Translations under genes and position numbers: made by a program
Shown here: one piece after another, positions 37,185 to 47,197 of the stretch
Position numbering within the stretch: the stretch's first letter is position 1
Layout: each line of letters starts with the position of its first letter
Assembly (NCBI RefSeq): GCF_022919115.1
Contig: NZ_CP095072.1
Span: forward strand, 3,906,001 to 3,970,000
DNA from: Gracilibacillus caseinilyticus
GTDB taxonomy: Bacteria > Bacillota > Bacilli > Bacillales > Amphibacillaceae
Reading direction: 5' to 3'
Length of the DNA stretch: 64,000 bases
Notes under the pieces: model-generated
Told to the model about the DNA's origin: nothing
Databases searched by the model: none
Seen by the model: the letters and a program-made list of their open reading frames with translations, nothing else

Positions 37185-38922
37185 CTGTATTATCCTTCAG
37201 AATCGATAAGGTATACTGTTCGATTTGCTGCCATTTCGCTTGGTGCCAGTTCACATTTTCCTGGCGATCTGTTTGTACTTCAATGAGCGACACCCCATCA
37301 GCATGATAACTGTTGTGTAATGCTTGTAAATAAGGTTGATACTCTGTAACGTTCTCGTAAGGCAAGTCATATAAATGGGCTACTTTTTTCATGTCTAACT
37401 GTTGCGGCGTACCAAACAGCAATTCATAATGTGGTATGTTTTGTTGTGCCTGTGGCAGAAACGAGAAGATTCCGCCACCTTTATTATTGATTAACACAAC
37501 CGTGACACTCAAGTCATATTGTTTCGTTAACAAAAGGCCATTCATGCTATGCAAAAAAGAAATGTCGCCAACTAAAAGTGTCACTCGTTTACCTGACGCA
37601 GCCATTCCCATTGCTGTAGATACCACACCATCAATGCCGTTCGCGCCCCGGTTAGCATAAACAGGAACTTGTTTTTCATTATCAAACCAAAAAGAATCGA
37701 CATCTCGAATCGGCATACTATTACCGACAAACAAAATACTTTCATTCGGAATGACCGACTGGATTCCACGTACCGCTAATCCCTCAGTTAAGTCATCAGC
37801 TGCTTCCTGCAATATAGATTTAGCATACTGATTCAGATGTTGCCAGGTTGTTAACCAGTGCTGATCGAAATGAAGTGACAACGTAGCTAGCTGCTTTGCG
37901 ACATGTTCAGGCTGCCCATATAAATAATCAGCACGCTTTTGGGTAGGATTACGATATGTAACCAAATCATCCACGATCAATTGATCAATATCCTGTTCCT
38001 GCAACAGTTGTAACACAGGCTTCGCAACTGGCATGGCACCAAAACGAATGATAAAATCCGGCTTCATTAATCCTCTGACTTTTTTGTTTTTCAGAATACT
38101 GTCATAGCTTTCTATTAAAACTGCCCTGTTCGTATACATTCGGGTAAATGAAAGAGGATCGCCTAGGACTGGTAACCCCCACGCTTCCGCTAAGTCTAAA
38201 ACAGCATTTGCCAGCAATTTATGATCATGAGGCCCGCAAATAATCAATCCTCTTTTTTTAGATTGAAGTCTTTGTTTAATTTGATCAAGATGCTGATCAG
38301 ACAGGTTGGTTTGTTCCGGTTGAAAATGACGAACAGTATCATGCTGCTCGTTACTGAACCAGACATCCGAAAGTTCAAAATCCGGAATAAGTGGTTCACG
38401 GAATGGAAAATTCAAATGCACAGGACCTTTGATTTGGCTCGCTGCTGTCTGGACAGCCCGATCGGCATTATTTCGTGCATATTGCAACATTTGTGGGGAT
38501 GCATCAGGTAATGCCATTTCGTGAAACCACTTCGGATAATTGCCATACATTTTGAGCTGATCAATCGCTTGGGCTGCCCCTACATCACGTAATTCATGAG
38601 GGCGATCGGCTGTTAGTACTATTAAAGGAACCCTGCTTTGTGCTGCTTCAATAATAGCGGGAAAATAATTAGCAGCAGCCGTACCGGAGGAACATACCAG
38701 TACGACTGCTTTGTTCGTTTCCTTTGCCATTCCTAATGCGAAAAAACCGGCAGAACGCTCATCAATATCCACCCAGACATTGAAGCGTTCGTATGCGGCA
38801 AAACTAAGAGATAAAGGCGTTGAACGTGAACCCGGTGAGATCACGATATCTATGACACCACTTTGATATAATTGATCAACAAAATGACCAACATATTTCG
38901 TTAATGCTTCGACATGGCTCAT
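37171..38922 (-). CDS. menD: SEPHCHC synthase (2-oxoglutarate decarboxylase)
   Basis: A 583-aa thiamine-diphosphate enzyme. DIVISPGSRSTPLSLSF opens the PYR domain with the catalytic-Glu region following (WVDIDERSAGFFALGMAK), and the ThDP motif reads LLVGDISFLHSMNGL. It joins isochorismate and 2-oxoglutarate. The ATG overlaps the menF stop by 4 bp, and its end overlaps menH. Confidence 0.95.
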   Translation of the reverse strand: MSHVEALTKYVGHFVDQLYQSGVIDIVISPGSRSTPLSLSFAAYERFNVWVDIDERSAGFFALGMAKETNKAVVLVCSSGTAAANYFPAIIEAAQSRVPLIVLTADRPHELRDVGAAQAIDQLKMYGNYPKWFHEMALPDASPQMLQYARNNADRAVQTAASQIKGPVHLNFPFREPLIPDFELSDVWFSNEQHDTVRHFQPEQTNLSDQHLDQIKQRLQSKKRGLIICGPHDHKLLANAVLDLAEAWGLPVLGDPLSFTRMYTNRAVLIESYDSILKNKKVRGLMKPDFIIRFGAMPVAKPVLQLLQEQDIDQLIVDDLVTYRNPTQKRADYLYGQPEHVAKQLATLSLHFDQHWLTTWQHLNQYAKSILQEAADDLTEGLAVRGIQSVIPNESILFVGNSMPIRDVDSFWFDNEKQVPVYANRGANGIDGVVSTAMGMAASGKRVTLLVGDISFLHSMNGLLLTKQYDLSVTVVLINNKGGGIFSFLPQAQQNIPHYELLFGTPQQLDMKKVAHLYDLPYENVTEYQPYLQALHNSYHADGVSLIEVQTDRQENVNWHQAKWQQIEQYTLSILKDNTDVYL

Positions 38923-40310
38923 TTCGACTCCCCCAATGCATGCAACATCGGAGTGAATTTAATAGCGGTCTCTTTGTATTCCATCTCCGGATCAGAATCT
39001 TTCACAACACCACAACCAGCAAATAAGGAGGCTTTTTCCTGATTAATCAGCGCGGATCGAATTGCCACTGCAAATTCACCATTAAAGTTCTGATCAAACC
39101 ATCCGATAGGTGCTCCGTACCAGCCGCGTTCCAGCTTTTCGAAATTGCGGATGAAATCCAATGCTGTTTCCCGCGGAAACCCACACAGTGCTGGAGTGGG
39201 ATGCAATTTACCCACAACATCTAATAACGTATATCCATCATCTAATTCAGCTTCTACAGGTGTATATAGATGCTGGAGGTTTTTTAACGGATATAAAACC
39301 GGCTCATCCGGTATATGCACAGATTTAGCGAATGAAAATACTGCTTGTTTAATCATATCAACAACGAATTGATGTTCTTCACGATTTTTCTGATCATCAA
39401 GCAATTGCTTGCCTAATTCATGATCCTGTTCCACTGTTTTGCCTCGCGGTGCCGTACCAGCGATGCAAGTGGAAAACACCTTTTGATTGTTTACCTTTAC
39501 CAGACGCTCTGGTGTTGCTCCAACAAAACATACTTCGTCCTTTTCCCAAGCAAATACAAAGCTGTGCTGTTGTGTACGTTGTAACTGTGACAGAACTTGT
39601 CCGATATCACATGTCTGGTCAAATTCCACTTGTAATTCTCGAGCAAGTACAATTTTATTAACTTGGTTATCAGCTATTTTTTTCGTAGCACGCTCAACTA
39701 TTGTCTTCCATGCTTCTGGATCTACTTCATGTTTTAATACAATCTGATTTTCATGAAACTCGGCATGTGTGCCATGCAGAAGCTGATGCTTCTCTGTAAT
39801 AAGTTCCGCGGCTAACTGATCAATATGACTTTCTTGTTCAACCAATACAGTTGTCGTTAAATAAACATCACTTTGATCAATAGTTAACAAGAATGTCGGT
39901 ACACGAAACTGACTGCCATCAAAACCACGCCACAACTCTTCAACCGGTTCTTCAGAATCAAAAGGAAAACCGCCAAAGGCAATAGGACCCGACCTTTTAT
40001 CATCATAGGGATTGACGATTTTACTGTTTTGCATCCATTTTCCCCATTTATTTTTAATCGTATTGTAAGACGCATTAGAATCAGTCAAATTTACAGCATC
40101 GCCGATCCCAGCAAATATAGTTTTTTGATCTGCACTAGACCAATATATTCTGTTCTTACCAAGTACTTTGCCGCTCTGAAAGAAATCGATCGCGTTAATC
40201 CTCTCGATCTTCTCCGTCACACTAACAAAGGTTGGTGCTGATTTATCGATGGATTGCTTCTGTGCTGCTTGTAACACACCATCTATATTTATTTCCTTTG
40301 TCTCAATCAT
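38919..40310 (-). CDS. menF: Isochorismate synthase
   Basis: A 463-aa chorismate-utilising enzyme. The C-terminal half shows NKIVLARELQV, FVGATPERLV, CIAGTAPRGKTVEQD, LHPTPALCGFPRETAL and GWYGAPIGWFDQNFNGEFAVAIRSAL split over the active site. It makes isochorismate, the first committed menaquinone precursor. GGAGGGG is 5 bases before the ATG at 40310. First gene of menF-D-H-B-E. Confidence 0.94.
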   Translation of the reverse strand: MIETKEINIDGVLQAAQKQSIDKSAPTFVSVTEKIERINAIDFFQSGKVLGKNRIYWSSADQKTIFAGIGDAVNLTDSNASYNTIKNKWGKWMQNSKIVNPYDDKRSGPIAFGGFPFDSEEPVEELWRGFDGSQFRVPTFLLTIDQSDVYLTTTVLVEQESHIDQLAAELITEKHQLLHGTHAEFHENQIVLKHEVDPEAWKTIVERATKKIADNQVNKIVLARELQVEFDQTCDIGQVLSQLQRTQQHSFVFAWEKDEVCFVGATPERLVKVNNQKVFSTCIAGTAPRGKTVEQDHELGKQLLDDQKNREEHQFVVDMIKQAVFSFAKSVHIPDEPVLYPLKNLQHLYTPVEAELDDGYTLLDVVGKLHPTPALCGFPRETALDFIRNFEKLERGWYGAPIGWFDQNFNGEFAVAIRSALINQEKASLFAGCGVVKDSDPEMEYKETAIKFTPMLHALGESK

Positions 40311-40401
40311 GGATACCCCTCCAATGTAATAGGGCAATTTTCATAAACGCTATTCATTATATTACAATTTTGCATTTTTTAAAAGATAAGAATCATCGTT
40401 A

Positions 40402-40470
40402 GGAAAAACTTGGCATGTGCCTCGCGTCTTGGAGAGTGCCGAAGTTTTACTTATACTTTTCTAACGTGTA
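40402..40470. repeat. Family-2 interspersed repeat, copy 3 (short)
   Basis: GGAAAAACTTGGCATGTGCC...GGAGAGTGCCGAAG followed by TTTTACTTATACTTTTC. The left half of the family-2 unit is present; the right half is lost. Lies between menF and menA. Confidence 0.55.
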
Positions 40471-40552
40471 AAAAAGAGCTATAAACTGTATACCCATCCT
40501 TAGTATAACAAAAAACATTTAATTGGTGCTGAATATTGTTTATAACAATAGT

Positions 40553-40581
40553 TTGACACTTTTTTAAGTATTCACTAAACT
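40553..40581 (+). promoter_or_regulatory. Sigma-A promoter of menA
   Basis: TTGACA and TAAACT with a 17-bp spacer; a perfect -35. A nearby TATAAT at 40582 would give a 23-bp spacer and is less likely. Confidence 0.65.
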
Positions 40582-40620
40582 TATAATGTTAGTTAATTTT
40601 AATAAGGAGACGTTAACAAA

Positions 40621-41559
40621 ATGGGAACTAAGTCAGAAGCAAATCATTTAAACGAAAAGCCCGGCTTTCATATATGGTGGAGATTATTGCGGCCGCACAC
40701 CCTTACTGCTTCATTTATACCAGTTTTTGTTGGTACAATGCTGGCAGTGTTAAGCGGCAGTTTTCACATAGTCACTTTTCTCACAATGCTACTTGCGTCC
40801 ATGCTGATACAAGCAGCTACTAATATGTTTAATGAATATTATGATTTTGTCAGAGGGCTTGACAATGAAAAGTCCGTTGGTATAGGTGGTACGATTGTAA
40901 GAGATGGCATCAAACCAGTTGTAGTAAAACGGCTCGCTTTCACTTTTTTTGGAATAGCCATTTTATTAGGTGTTTATATTTGTATCGTGTCGAGCTGGTG
41001 GATTGCTGTTATCGGCATTATTTGCATGGTTACCGGCTATTTATATACCGGAGGTCCTCTGCCGATTGCTTACACACCATTTGGTGAGCTTTTTTCCGGA
41101 TTTTTGATGGGGACCGTCATCATCGGAATCAGCTATTACATTCAGACGTTAAGCATCTCGTGGCAAGTTACCGTGATTTCGATCCCTATCGCTATCTTGA
41201 TCGGATGTATTATGCTTGCTAATAACATTCGCGACTTAGATGGTGATAAAGAAAACGGCAGAAAAACGTTAGCCATACTGGTTGGCAGAAATAAAGCCAT
41301 TTATTTGTTATCTAGCTTGATGATATTAAGTTATGCTTTAACAGCAGCTTTTATAATAGCAGGATTGCTGCCAATTTATAGTGTGATTAGCTATTTAAGT
41401 ATACCGAAAGCTCGACAAGCCATTCAGATATTCCAAGCCAACACAACAAATATCGGGATGATGCCAGCAATGGGGGCTACAGCGAAGACAAACACGTTTT
41501 ATGGTGCCTTAATTGGGCTGTCCTTACTTTTACAAATCCTGTTTCCAATACCATTGTAA
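40621..41559 (+). CDS. menA: 1,4-Dihydroxy-2-naphthoate polyprenyltransferase
   Basis: A 312-aa UbiA-family integral membrane prenyltransferase with about nine TM segments. The first Asp motif is NMFNEYYDFVRGLDNEKS (N-D-x3-D type), the second NNIRDLDGDKENGRKTLA. It attaches the polyprenyl chain to DHNA at the membrane. AAGGAG is 11 bases upstream. Divergent from the menF operon and followed closely by a thioesterase gene. Confidence 0.93.
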   Translation: MGTKSEANHLNEKPGFHIWWRLLRPHTLTASFIPVFVGTMLAVLSGSFHIVTFLTMLLASMLIQAATNMFNEYYDFVRGLDNEKSVGIGGTIVRDGIKPVVVKRLAFTFFGIAILLGVYICIVSSWWIAVIGIICMVTGYLYTGGPLPIAYTPFGELFSGFLMGTVIIGISYYIQTLSISWQVTVISIPIAILIGCIMLANNIRDLDGDKENGRKTLAILVGRNKAIYLLSSLMILSYALTAAFIIAGLLPIYSVISYLSIPKARQAIQIFQANTTNIGMMPAMGATAKTNTFYGALIGLSLLLQILFPIPL

Positions 41560-41572
41560 GTGGAGGTAAAAG

Positions 41573-41953
41573 ATGAGCAATCAAACATTAATGCAAGCAT
41601 TACAAATGAATGTCAAGCAAACATCAAAGGAACTCGCGGAAGTAGACATGCCGATAACGAATAATGTCAAACAGCCAATGGGGTTCCTCCATGGGGGTGC
41701 ATCAGTGGCGCTTGCCGAAACAGCAGCTAGCATCGGCGGCATGCAGCATATTGACGAAAAGACACAGGCTGTCGTCGGTATGGAAATTAATTGCAACCAT
41801 CTGAAATCAAAAAAAGACGGGGTATTAACAGCCATTGCAACTCCTATCCATATCGGCAAAACAAGTATGGTATGGAATATTGAAATGAAAGATGAAAATA
41901 ATCAATTAATCGCCATCTCTCGCTGCACACTCGCAATTATCAACCGTATATAA
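41573..41953 (+). CDS. PaaI-type hotdog thioesterase, likely DHNA-CoA thioesterase
   Basis: A 126-aa hotdog-fold protein. GFLHGGASVALAETAASIGG is the active-site helix, followed by VVGMEINCNHLKSKKDG. GGAGG precedes the ATG, 13 bp after menA. Menaquinone synthesis needs hydrolysis of DHNA-CoA before MenA acts; adjacency to menA makes that the most likely role, though family members act on many acyl-CoAs. Confidence 0.82.
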   Translation: MSNQTLMQALQMNVKQTSKELAEVDMPITNNVKQPMGFLHGGASVALAETAASIGGMQHIDEKTQAVVGMEINCNHLKSKKDGVLTAIATPIHIGKTSMVWNIEMKDENNQLIAISRCTLAIINRI

Positions 41954-42009
41954 AGAAAACCGGGCTATGCACGCCCGGTCCTGCAAACTTGAATATGTAT
42001 AAAGCTACC

Positions 42010-42186
42010 TATAATACGGATGATGTCAACTAGCGTTGAGATCATTTTGAAATGTTGTTAGCGGTATGAAACCGCTCCGGCCAACCACTTCCTGCGGGGC
42101 ATATTTCCGGAGCTTTGCTACGCATATACTACCTTTCAAAATCATCAGATTGTAATACAGCTTCACTTAACATAATCCGTATTATA
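42010..42186. repeat. Family-1 modular palindromic element, copy 9 (short, class-A ends)
   Basis: Outer arms TATAATACGGATGATGT (42010-42026) and ACATAATCCGTATTATA (42170-42186). The core joins GCTCCGGCCAACCACTTCCT directly to GCGGGGCATATTTCCGGAGC, a deletion hybrid of modules A and B. Fills the gap between the thioesterase gene and ribU. Confidence 0.85.
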
Positions 42187-42267
42187 AGAACTCATACATT
42201 TTTCAATATTGAGAACGATTTACTCTGCTGTTGCCTTAATGACTATCGATGCTTGCTTTACTTTAAC

Positions 42268-42301
42268 AAAAAGGAGTCTGCCACATGACAGACCCCTTTT
42301 T
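42268..42301 (-). terminator. Terminator of ribU
   Basis: AAAAAGG-GTCTG pairs with CAGAC-CCTTTTT just beyond the ribU stop on the minus strand. Confidence 0.7.
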
Positions 42302-42302
42302 G

Positions 42303-42878
42303 TTAGTTTTTCTCTATTATCCATTTCTGAAGTTTTACAAAAATTAGTGCAAACACCACTGCAACAATAATACCTTTGATCAAATTAAATGGTAGTATTC
42401 CGACTAATACAGTACTCATCTTCACATTTTGAGACATCTCTTCCCATCCCATAAACAGGCTGTATGCTGGAATGATTGCAAAATAATTAAGTAATGACAT
42501 TCCAATTGTCATGATAATCGTTCCTATCGCTAATCCGATCAGCACGTTTTTCATGGTTTGCTGCTTTTTAAACAAATAAACAACAGGCAATACATAAAAA
42601 ACACCTGCAAAAAAATTGGCGATGGCGCCGATTGGATCAGAAATAGCTGTCACGATTACATACAGTAGGTTTTTGATGGCAACTACCAAGACACCTGCTA
42701 AAGGTGAAAACATAACTCCAGCTATTAATGCTGGAATATCACTTAGATCAATACGTAAATACGCTGGAATAAATGGAAATGGTAAAGGAAAATTTAATAA
42801 AATTAATAAAACCGAAATGGTTCCCATAATCGAAATAACGATTAATCGATAGAGATTACTCGTTTGAGCAGATTTCAA
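42303..42878 (-). CDS. ribU: ECF transporter riboflavin-specific S component
   Basis: A 191-aa protein with about six TM segments. FPAYLRIDLSDIPALIAGVMF split from the N-terminal LLNFPLPFPFIP loop is the riboflavin-binding region of RibU/YpaA. It works with the shared EcfA/A'/T module encoded elsewhere. The ~20-nt leader from the nearest promoter leaves no space for the FMN riboswitch found upstream of B. subtilis ribU. Confidence 0.88.
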   Translation of the reverse strand: MKSAQTSNLYRLIVISIMGTISVLLILLNFPLPFPFIPAYLRIDLSDIPALIAGVMFSPLAGVLVVAIKNLLYVIVTAISDPIGAIANFFAGVFYVLPVVYLFKKQQTMKNVLIGLAIGTIIMTIGMSLLNYFAIIPAYSLFMGWEEMSQNVKMSTVLVGILPFNLIKGIIVAVVFALIFVKLQKWIIEKN

Positions 42879-42909
42879 TATAATGTCCCCCTATTGACAC
42901 AATATTTAA

Positions 42910-42938
42910 ATCGTATGTTTTTTCAAGCAAGTTGTCAA
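42910..42938 (-). promoter_or_regulatory. Sigma-A promoter of ribU
   Basis: On the minus strand TTGACA (42933-42938) and TACGAT (42910-42915) have a 17-bp spacer, about 30 bp before the ATG. Confidence 0.6.
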
Positions 42939-42942
42939 TCTT

Positions 42943-43995
42943 TTAATCCTCTAGTGGGTTTAAGCTTTCCCTACCTGTCATATTTTTAATCAATTCCACG
43001 AGTAACGTAATTTCCTCTTCGATATCTTGAAGACTCGCTGTTTCGACTGGTGAATGCATGTAACGTAACGGCAGAGAAACGAGACTGACCGGCACACCTT
43101 TTCCTGTTAAACGCATCTTATCTGCATCCGTTCCTGTGAGACGAGGTGTTAATTCATATTGTACCGTCATATCAAGATCTTTTGCTGTCTTTTCCAATAG
43201 ATGATTTAATTTGCGATTAATTGGCGCACCCTTTGCCAATACTGGTCCACCATCTAAGCGAATATCGCCATGCTTTCTTCTGTCAACGGATGGATAATCC
43301 GTAGCGAAGGTTACATCCAATGCCAATGCAGCATCTGGTTGGAGACCTGCTGCCGCAAAGTATGCCCCTCCCATATTAGTCTCTTCGTTTACTGTGCTGA
43401 CTCCATAAACGCCAATATTAATTTGCTCATCCTTTAACCTTCTCATTACCTCTGCCACGATAAAGGCACCAGTACGATTATCGAGACCTCTTCCAGAAAT
43501 ATAGCGATCCTTCAATATCTCAGACTGTCTGCGGTAGACGACTAGATCACCGACTTGTACATTTGTTTCCTGCTTGGAAGCGACACCGCAGTCAATAAAT
43601 AAATCTTCTACATCAAAATCACCTTTCATACCGCCATGATGCTGTGCATTAACACCAATAACTCCTGGAACAATGGCTTCTTCACCGATGATTTCGACCT
43701 TCATTCCGATCGCAGATTTTGGATTGATCCCGCCCATCTTGTCCACGTAAACAAAACCATCCTCATCAATTCGGTTCACGACGAATGCAATTTCATCACA
43801 GTGACCAGCTAGCAATAAATGAAAATCTGCAGATTCATTTTTTACTGCAATCACATTCCCGGCGTGATCTGTGCGAATTTCATCAGCAAACGGAGATACA
43901 TACGCCATCCATTTTTTCTGTATCTCCATTTCCAAACTCGATGGTGAAGCGGTGTGTAACAATTCCTGTAAAAATGCTAATCTTTCTTTTTCCAT
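42943..43995 (-). CDS. M42-family metalloaminopeptidase
   Basis: A 350-aa dinuclear-metal peptidase (glutamyl aminopeptidase/endoglucanase M type). Metal-ligand regions: AGHCDEIAFVV, the SGRGLDNRTGAF loop, catalytic EE in STVNEETNMGGA, ALDVTFATDYP and the C-terminal RYMHSPVETASL. Probably a cytoplasmic, multimeric N-terminal-acidic or general aminopeptidase. ATG at 43995 was chosen with GGAGGAA; an upstream ATG contains that ribosome site. Confidence 0.88.
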   Translation of the reverse strand: MEKERLAFLQELLHTASPSSLEMEIQKKWMAYVSPFADEIRTDHAGNVIAVKNESADFHLLLAGHCDEIAFVVNRIDEDGFVYVDKMGGINPKSAIGMKVEIIGEEAIVPGVIGVNAQHHGGMKGDFDVEDLFIDCGVASKQETNVQVGDLVVYRRQSEILKDRYISGRGLDNRTGAFIVAEVMRRLKDEQINIGVYGVSTVNEETNMGGAYFAAAGLQPDAALALDVTFATDYPSVDRRKHGDIRLDGGPVLAKGAPINRKLNHLLEKTAKDLDMTVQYELTPRLTGTDADKMRLTGKGVPVSLVSLPLRYMHSPVETASLQDIEEEITLLVELIKNMTGRESLNPLED

Positions 43996-44062
43996 AAAAT
44001 ATTCCTCCATTCAGAATAAGGTTTCTCAAGTTGCTTACACTATATGTAAAAAAGGTGATCAA

Positions 44063-45079
44063 ATGATTTGGTATAAATGGATAAAATTTTATTTTCACCT
44101 TCCTGTCATAGTCCGACTCTTACTTAGTGTCACGATATTAATGATTGGATTTGGCTATCTCATACATATAATAGAGCCCGACCATTTTCCGACGACCTTC
44201 GATGGTGTCTGGTGGGCGTTTGTAACTGGATCAACGGTTGGGTATGGTGATTATGTACCATTAAGTTATTTAGGTAAGTTTCTTGGTATACTGTTGATAT
44301 TAGCTGGCGGTGGCTTCGTAACTTTCTATATGGCTACTTTGTCTGCAGGAACAATTAAACACGAAAAAAATTTGACAGATGGTAAAATTTCTTACAAAGG
44401 GAACCATCACACTATTATTATAGGATGGAATGAACGCACCAAGCAATTAATTCAAATGATTCGTGATCATAAGCATGATTCCGATACGATTTTAATTGAT
44501 CATACCTTGGATCAGCTTTCCTTTCATAAACACAGTATTCATTTTATTCACGGTTTACCAACTTCCGATGAAATATTAAAAAAAGCAAATATTTCAGAAG
44601 CTAAATCAGTAATTATCACAGCTGATCCAACATTAACGGAACAAGAAGCAGATCGGCAGACCATTCTTAATATTATCGCAGCCCGTGGGAATAATCCATC
44701 GATTCACATCATCGCTGAAATTCTGACAGAAATACAACGAATTAATGCGCTGCGTGCAGGGGCAAACGTGTTGGTCCGTTCCAATAATTTTATGAGTTCA
44801 TTGTTTTATCAATCATTGTTTCAAGAGGATGTGCAAATCACAGATATAATAGCAAAAACATTGGAAGAGCAACAATTTTGTTCAGAAGAAATACAGGACA
44901 CATTAACAGATAATGATTTTTATTACTGTGCCCAGCATTTATTGAAGGATGGCAAATGGTTAATCGGCCTAATTCGCGACAAAGAGATCATACTCCACCC
45001 TTCCTTTTCCCTGCAAACGAAAAAGGATGACAAGTTGATTTACCTGATTCCCACGGATCATGCCAACAAGCATTATTAG
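44063..45079 (+). CDS. yugO: Potassium channel with RCK/TrkA-N domain
   Basis: A 338-aa channel subunit: TM1 near residues 14-38, pore helix and selectivity filter FVTGSTVGYGDYVP near residue 60, TM2 LGKFLGILLILAGGGFVTFY, then a cytosolic RCK Rossmann domain (HTIIIGWNERTKQLIQMI) to the end. B. subtilis YugO carries the K+ flux of biofilm electrical signalling. AAGGTGAT before the ATG at 44063 sets the start; the longer frame overlaps the opposite gene. Confidence 0.86.
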   Translation: MIWYKWIKFYFHLPVIVRLLLSVTILMIGFGYLIHIIEPDHFPTTFDGVWWAFVTGSTVGYGDYVPLSYLGKFLGILLILAGGGFVTFYMATLSAGTIKHEKNLTDGKISYKGNHHTIIIGWNERTKQLIQMIRDHKHDSDTILIDHTLDQLSFHKHSIHFIHGLPTSDEILKKANISEAKSVIITADPTLTEQEADRQTILNIIAARGNNPSIHIIAEILTEIQRINALRAGANVLVRSNNFMSSLFYQSLFQEDVQITDIIAKTLEEQQFCSEEIQDTLTDNDFYYCAQHLLKDGKWLIGLIRDKEIILHPSFSLQTKKDDKLIYLIPTDHANKHY

Positions 45080-45181
45080 ATGCACATTATGTTCATAAGA
45101 AGACTTTCTACTATTCCTCATTAGAGAACTTGAATACCGCTCCGGCAGAATAATTCAGTTAATTCATGTCTACCCATAAGA

Positions 45182-45237
45182 AAAAGCGAAACATAACACG
45201 AAGATTATTTGGAGATTTCGTGTTATGTTCCGCTTTT
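45182..45237. terminator. Bidirectional terminator between yugO and yugN
   Basis: AAAAGCG-ACATAACACGAA pairs with TTCGTGTTATGT-CGCTTTT, a ~20-bp stem flanked by A and T runs between convergent genes. Confidence 0.8.
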
Positions 45238-45258
45238 AATTTGCCTACAACTCTTTTT

Positions 45259-45675
45259 TTACTCATTATTAATTTGTGCCAGTAATACTTCGGCGTTTTG
45301 CAACATTACTTTGCCTTGTTCAATATAAGCAGACGGGGTGGCGGCATCCTTTTCCTTTGGAGTTTGAAATTGATTAAATGAAGCTTGCATGACTCCACTT
45401 TTTGCAGAGGCATCAACATCGTCCTTATATCGGTGTGACAATATATACGGTTTGTCCATTCTTATTACAGCATTTTCGTTGTCAATTTCTCCATGAATTG
45501 AATGAAACGGGATCCGTAAAAAGTGATAGCCACCGTCATTAGCCAACTTATAATCAAAAAAGCCATGATCATACTCCCAAGCTCCACCTAGCGTATAACC
45601 CTCATTTTCTAATATTGGCTTAACCTGCTTATAATAATAATCCTTACCCTGTATCGCGGAATCTAATTCATACAT
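45259..45675 (-). CDS. yugN: YugN-like family protein
   Basis: A 138-aa soluble protein matching the YugN family by the GGAWEYDHGFFDYKL and FHSIHGEID segments and by position between yugO and pgi. No signal peptide or TM. Function unknown. Confidence 0.78.
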   Translation of the reverse strand: MYELDSAIQGKDYYYKQVKPILENEGYTLGGAWEYDHGFFDYKLANDGGYHFLRIPFHSIHGEIDNENAVIRMDKPYILSHRYKDDVDASAKSGVMQASFNQFQTPKEKDAATPSAYIEQGKVMLQNAEVLLAQINNE

Positions 45676-45807
45676 GTCGAATCCCCCTTTTTTTTAGAAT
45701 GTCCTTGCTTCTGTAAAATATGTAGGAAGTGAGGCAAAATTACTAATAATGATAACTTAGCATTAACCTCTCTCTTTCCGCCAGTCATATCATGATATCA
45801 ATAAAAA

Positions 45808-45841
45808 GTGGCACTTCCAACGTGTTGCTGGTAGTGCCACC
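45808..45841 (-). terminator. Terminator of pgi
   Basis: AGTGGCACT...AGTGCCAC stem with CTTTTTATT after it on the minus strand, directly after the pgi stop. Confidence 0.7.
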
Positions 45842-45850
45842 TAATTTTAT

Positions 45851-47197
45851 TTATAATCTTTTTTCTAATTTTGCTTTTTCTTCTTCAAATCCTGGTTTAC
45901 CTAATAGAGCAAACATATTTTTCTTATATGCTTCCACTCCTGGCTGATCAAATGGATTTACACCTAATAGATAGCCGCTGATCGCACATGCTTTTTCGAA
46001 GAAATAGACTACATAACCAAATGTATAAGCATCAAGCTTCGGCAAATGAACTAACAAGTTTGGTACTTGTCCATCCGTATGCGCCAATAATGTTCCCTGG
46101 AACGCTTTTTCATTAACAAAGTCTAGCGTTTCTCCCGCTAGGTAGTTTAAGCCATCAAGGTCTTGTTCTTCCTTCTCAATCGTAATATTTGATTTTGGTT
46201 CTTCGACATGAAGTACTGTTTCAAAAATATCACGACGTCCCTCTTGCACATACTGACCTAATGAATGAAGATCAGTAGAAAAGTTTGCTGAAGAAGGATA
46301 AATTCCTTTGAAGTCTTTCCCTTCACTCTCACCGAAAAGCTGCTTCCACCATTCAGAGAAATACTGCAAGGAAGGCTCATAGTTGATTAACATCTCGATC
46401 GTATTACCTTTGTTATAAAGGATATTTCGCACCGCTGCATATTGGTAGGCAGGGTTCTTCGCTAAGTCTGCTTCGCTAAGTTCTTGTTGTGCTTTTTGAG
46501 CACCTTCCATCATACTATCAATATCAACACCACTTACGGCGATTGGCAATAAACCTACAGCAGTTAGAACGGAATATCGTCCACCTACATCATCCGGAAT
46601 GACAAAGCTCTCATATCCTTCTTCTGTTGCTAAAGTTTTCAAAGCGCCTTTCGCTTTATCAGTAGTGGCATAAATACGTTTTCTTGCTTCCTCCACGCCA
46701 TATTTTTCTTCTAAAAACTTGCGGAATATACGGAAGGCGATCGCTGGCTCTGTAGTTGTTCCACTCTTGGAAATAACATTTACGGAAACATCTTTATCTT
46801 TCAATACATCAAACAGGTCATTAATGTATGGTGCACTAATGCTATTTCCAACGAAAAAGACTTGTGGCGTATCACGCTGATCTTTTGCTAATTCATTATA
46901 AAAGGAATGATTTAACATTTCGATAGCAGCACGAGCTCCTAAATAAGAACCGCCGATACCTACAACTAACAGCACATCGGAATCAGACTTAATTTTGTCG
47001 GCTGCTTTTTTAATACGTGCAAACTCTTCCTTATCATAGTCAGTCGGCAGATTGACCCAACCTAAAAAGTCACTACCCGCTCCTGTTTTGTTATGTACCA
47101 TTTCATGTGCTAGCTGAACAGGTTCTTTCAAATAATCTAGTTCATGTTCCCCAAAGAAAGTCAAAGCTTTCTCGTAATCAAAACGTACATGTGTCAT
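45851..47197 (-). CDS. pgi: Glucose-6-phosphate isomerase
   Basis: A 448-aa glycolytic isomerase with the two PGI signatures: [16 protein letters not shown] (first) and [15 protein letters not shown] (second), plus [15 protein letters not shown]. Length matches the short bacterial type. Cytoplasmic interconversion of glucose-6-P and fructose-6-P. Location follows B. subtilis yugL. Confidence 0.96.
   Translation of the reverse strand: MTHVRFDYEKALTFFGEHELDYLKEPVQLAHEMVHNKTGAGSDFLGWVNLPTDYDKEEFARIKKAADKIKSDSDVLLVVGIGGSYLGARAAIEMLNHSFYNELAKDQRDTPQVFFVGNSISAPYINDLFDVLKDKDVSVNVISKSGTTTEPAIAFRIFRKFLEEKYGVEEARKRIYATTDKAKGALKTLATEEGYESFVIPDDVGGRYSVLTAVGLLPIAVSGVDIDSMMEGAQKAQQELSEADLAKNPAYQYAAVRNILYNKGNTIEMLINYEPSLQYFSEWWKQLFGESEGKDFKGIYPSSANFSTDLHSLGQYVQEGRRDIFETVLHVEEPKSNITIEKEEQDLDGLNYLAGETLDFVNEKAFQGTLLAHTDGQVPNLLVHLPKLDAYTFGYVVYFFEKACAISGYLLGVNPFDQPGVEAYKKNMFALLGKPGFEEEKAKLEKRL

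Noticed and set aside
40582..40587. TATAAT as the -10 of menA paired with TTGACA
   Set aside because: The spacer would be 23 bp; TAAACT at 17 bp is the better pairing.
43871..44062. Longer start for the potassium channel gene
   Set aside because: It would overlap the opposite-strand aminopeptidase by over 100 bp, while a proper ribosome site exists at 44051.
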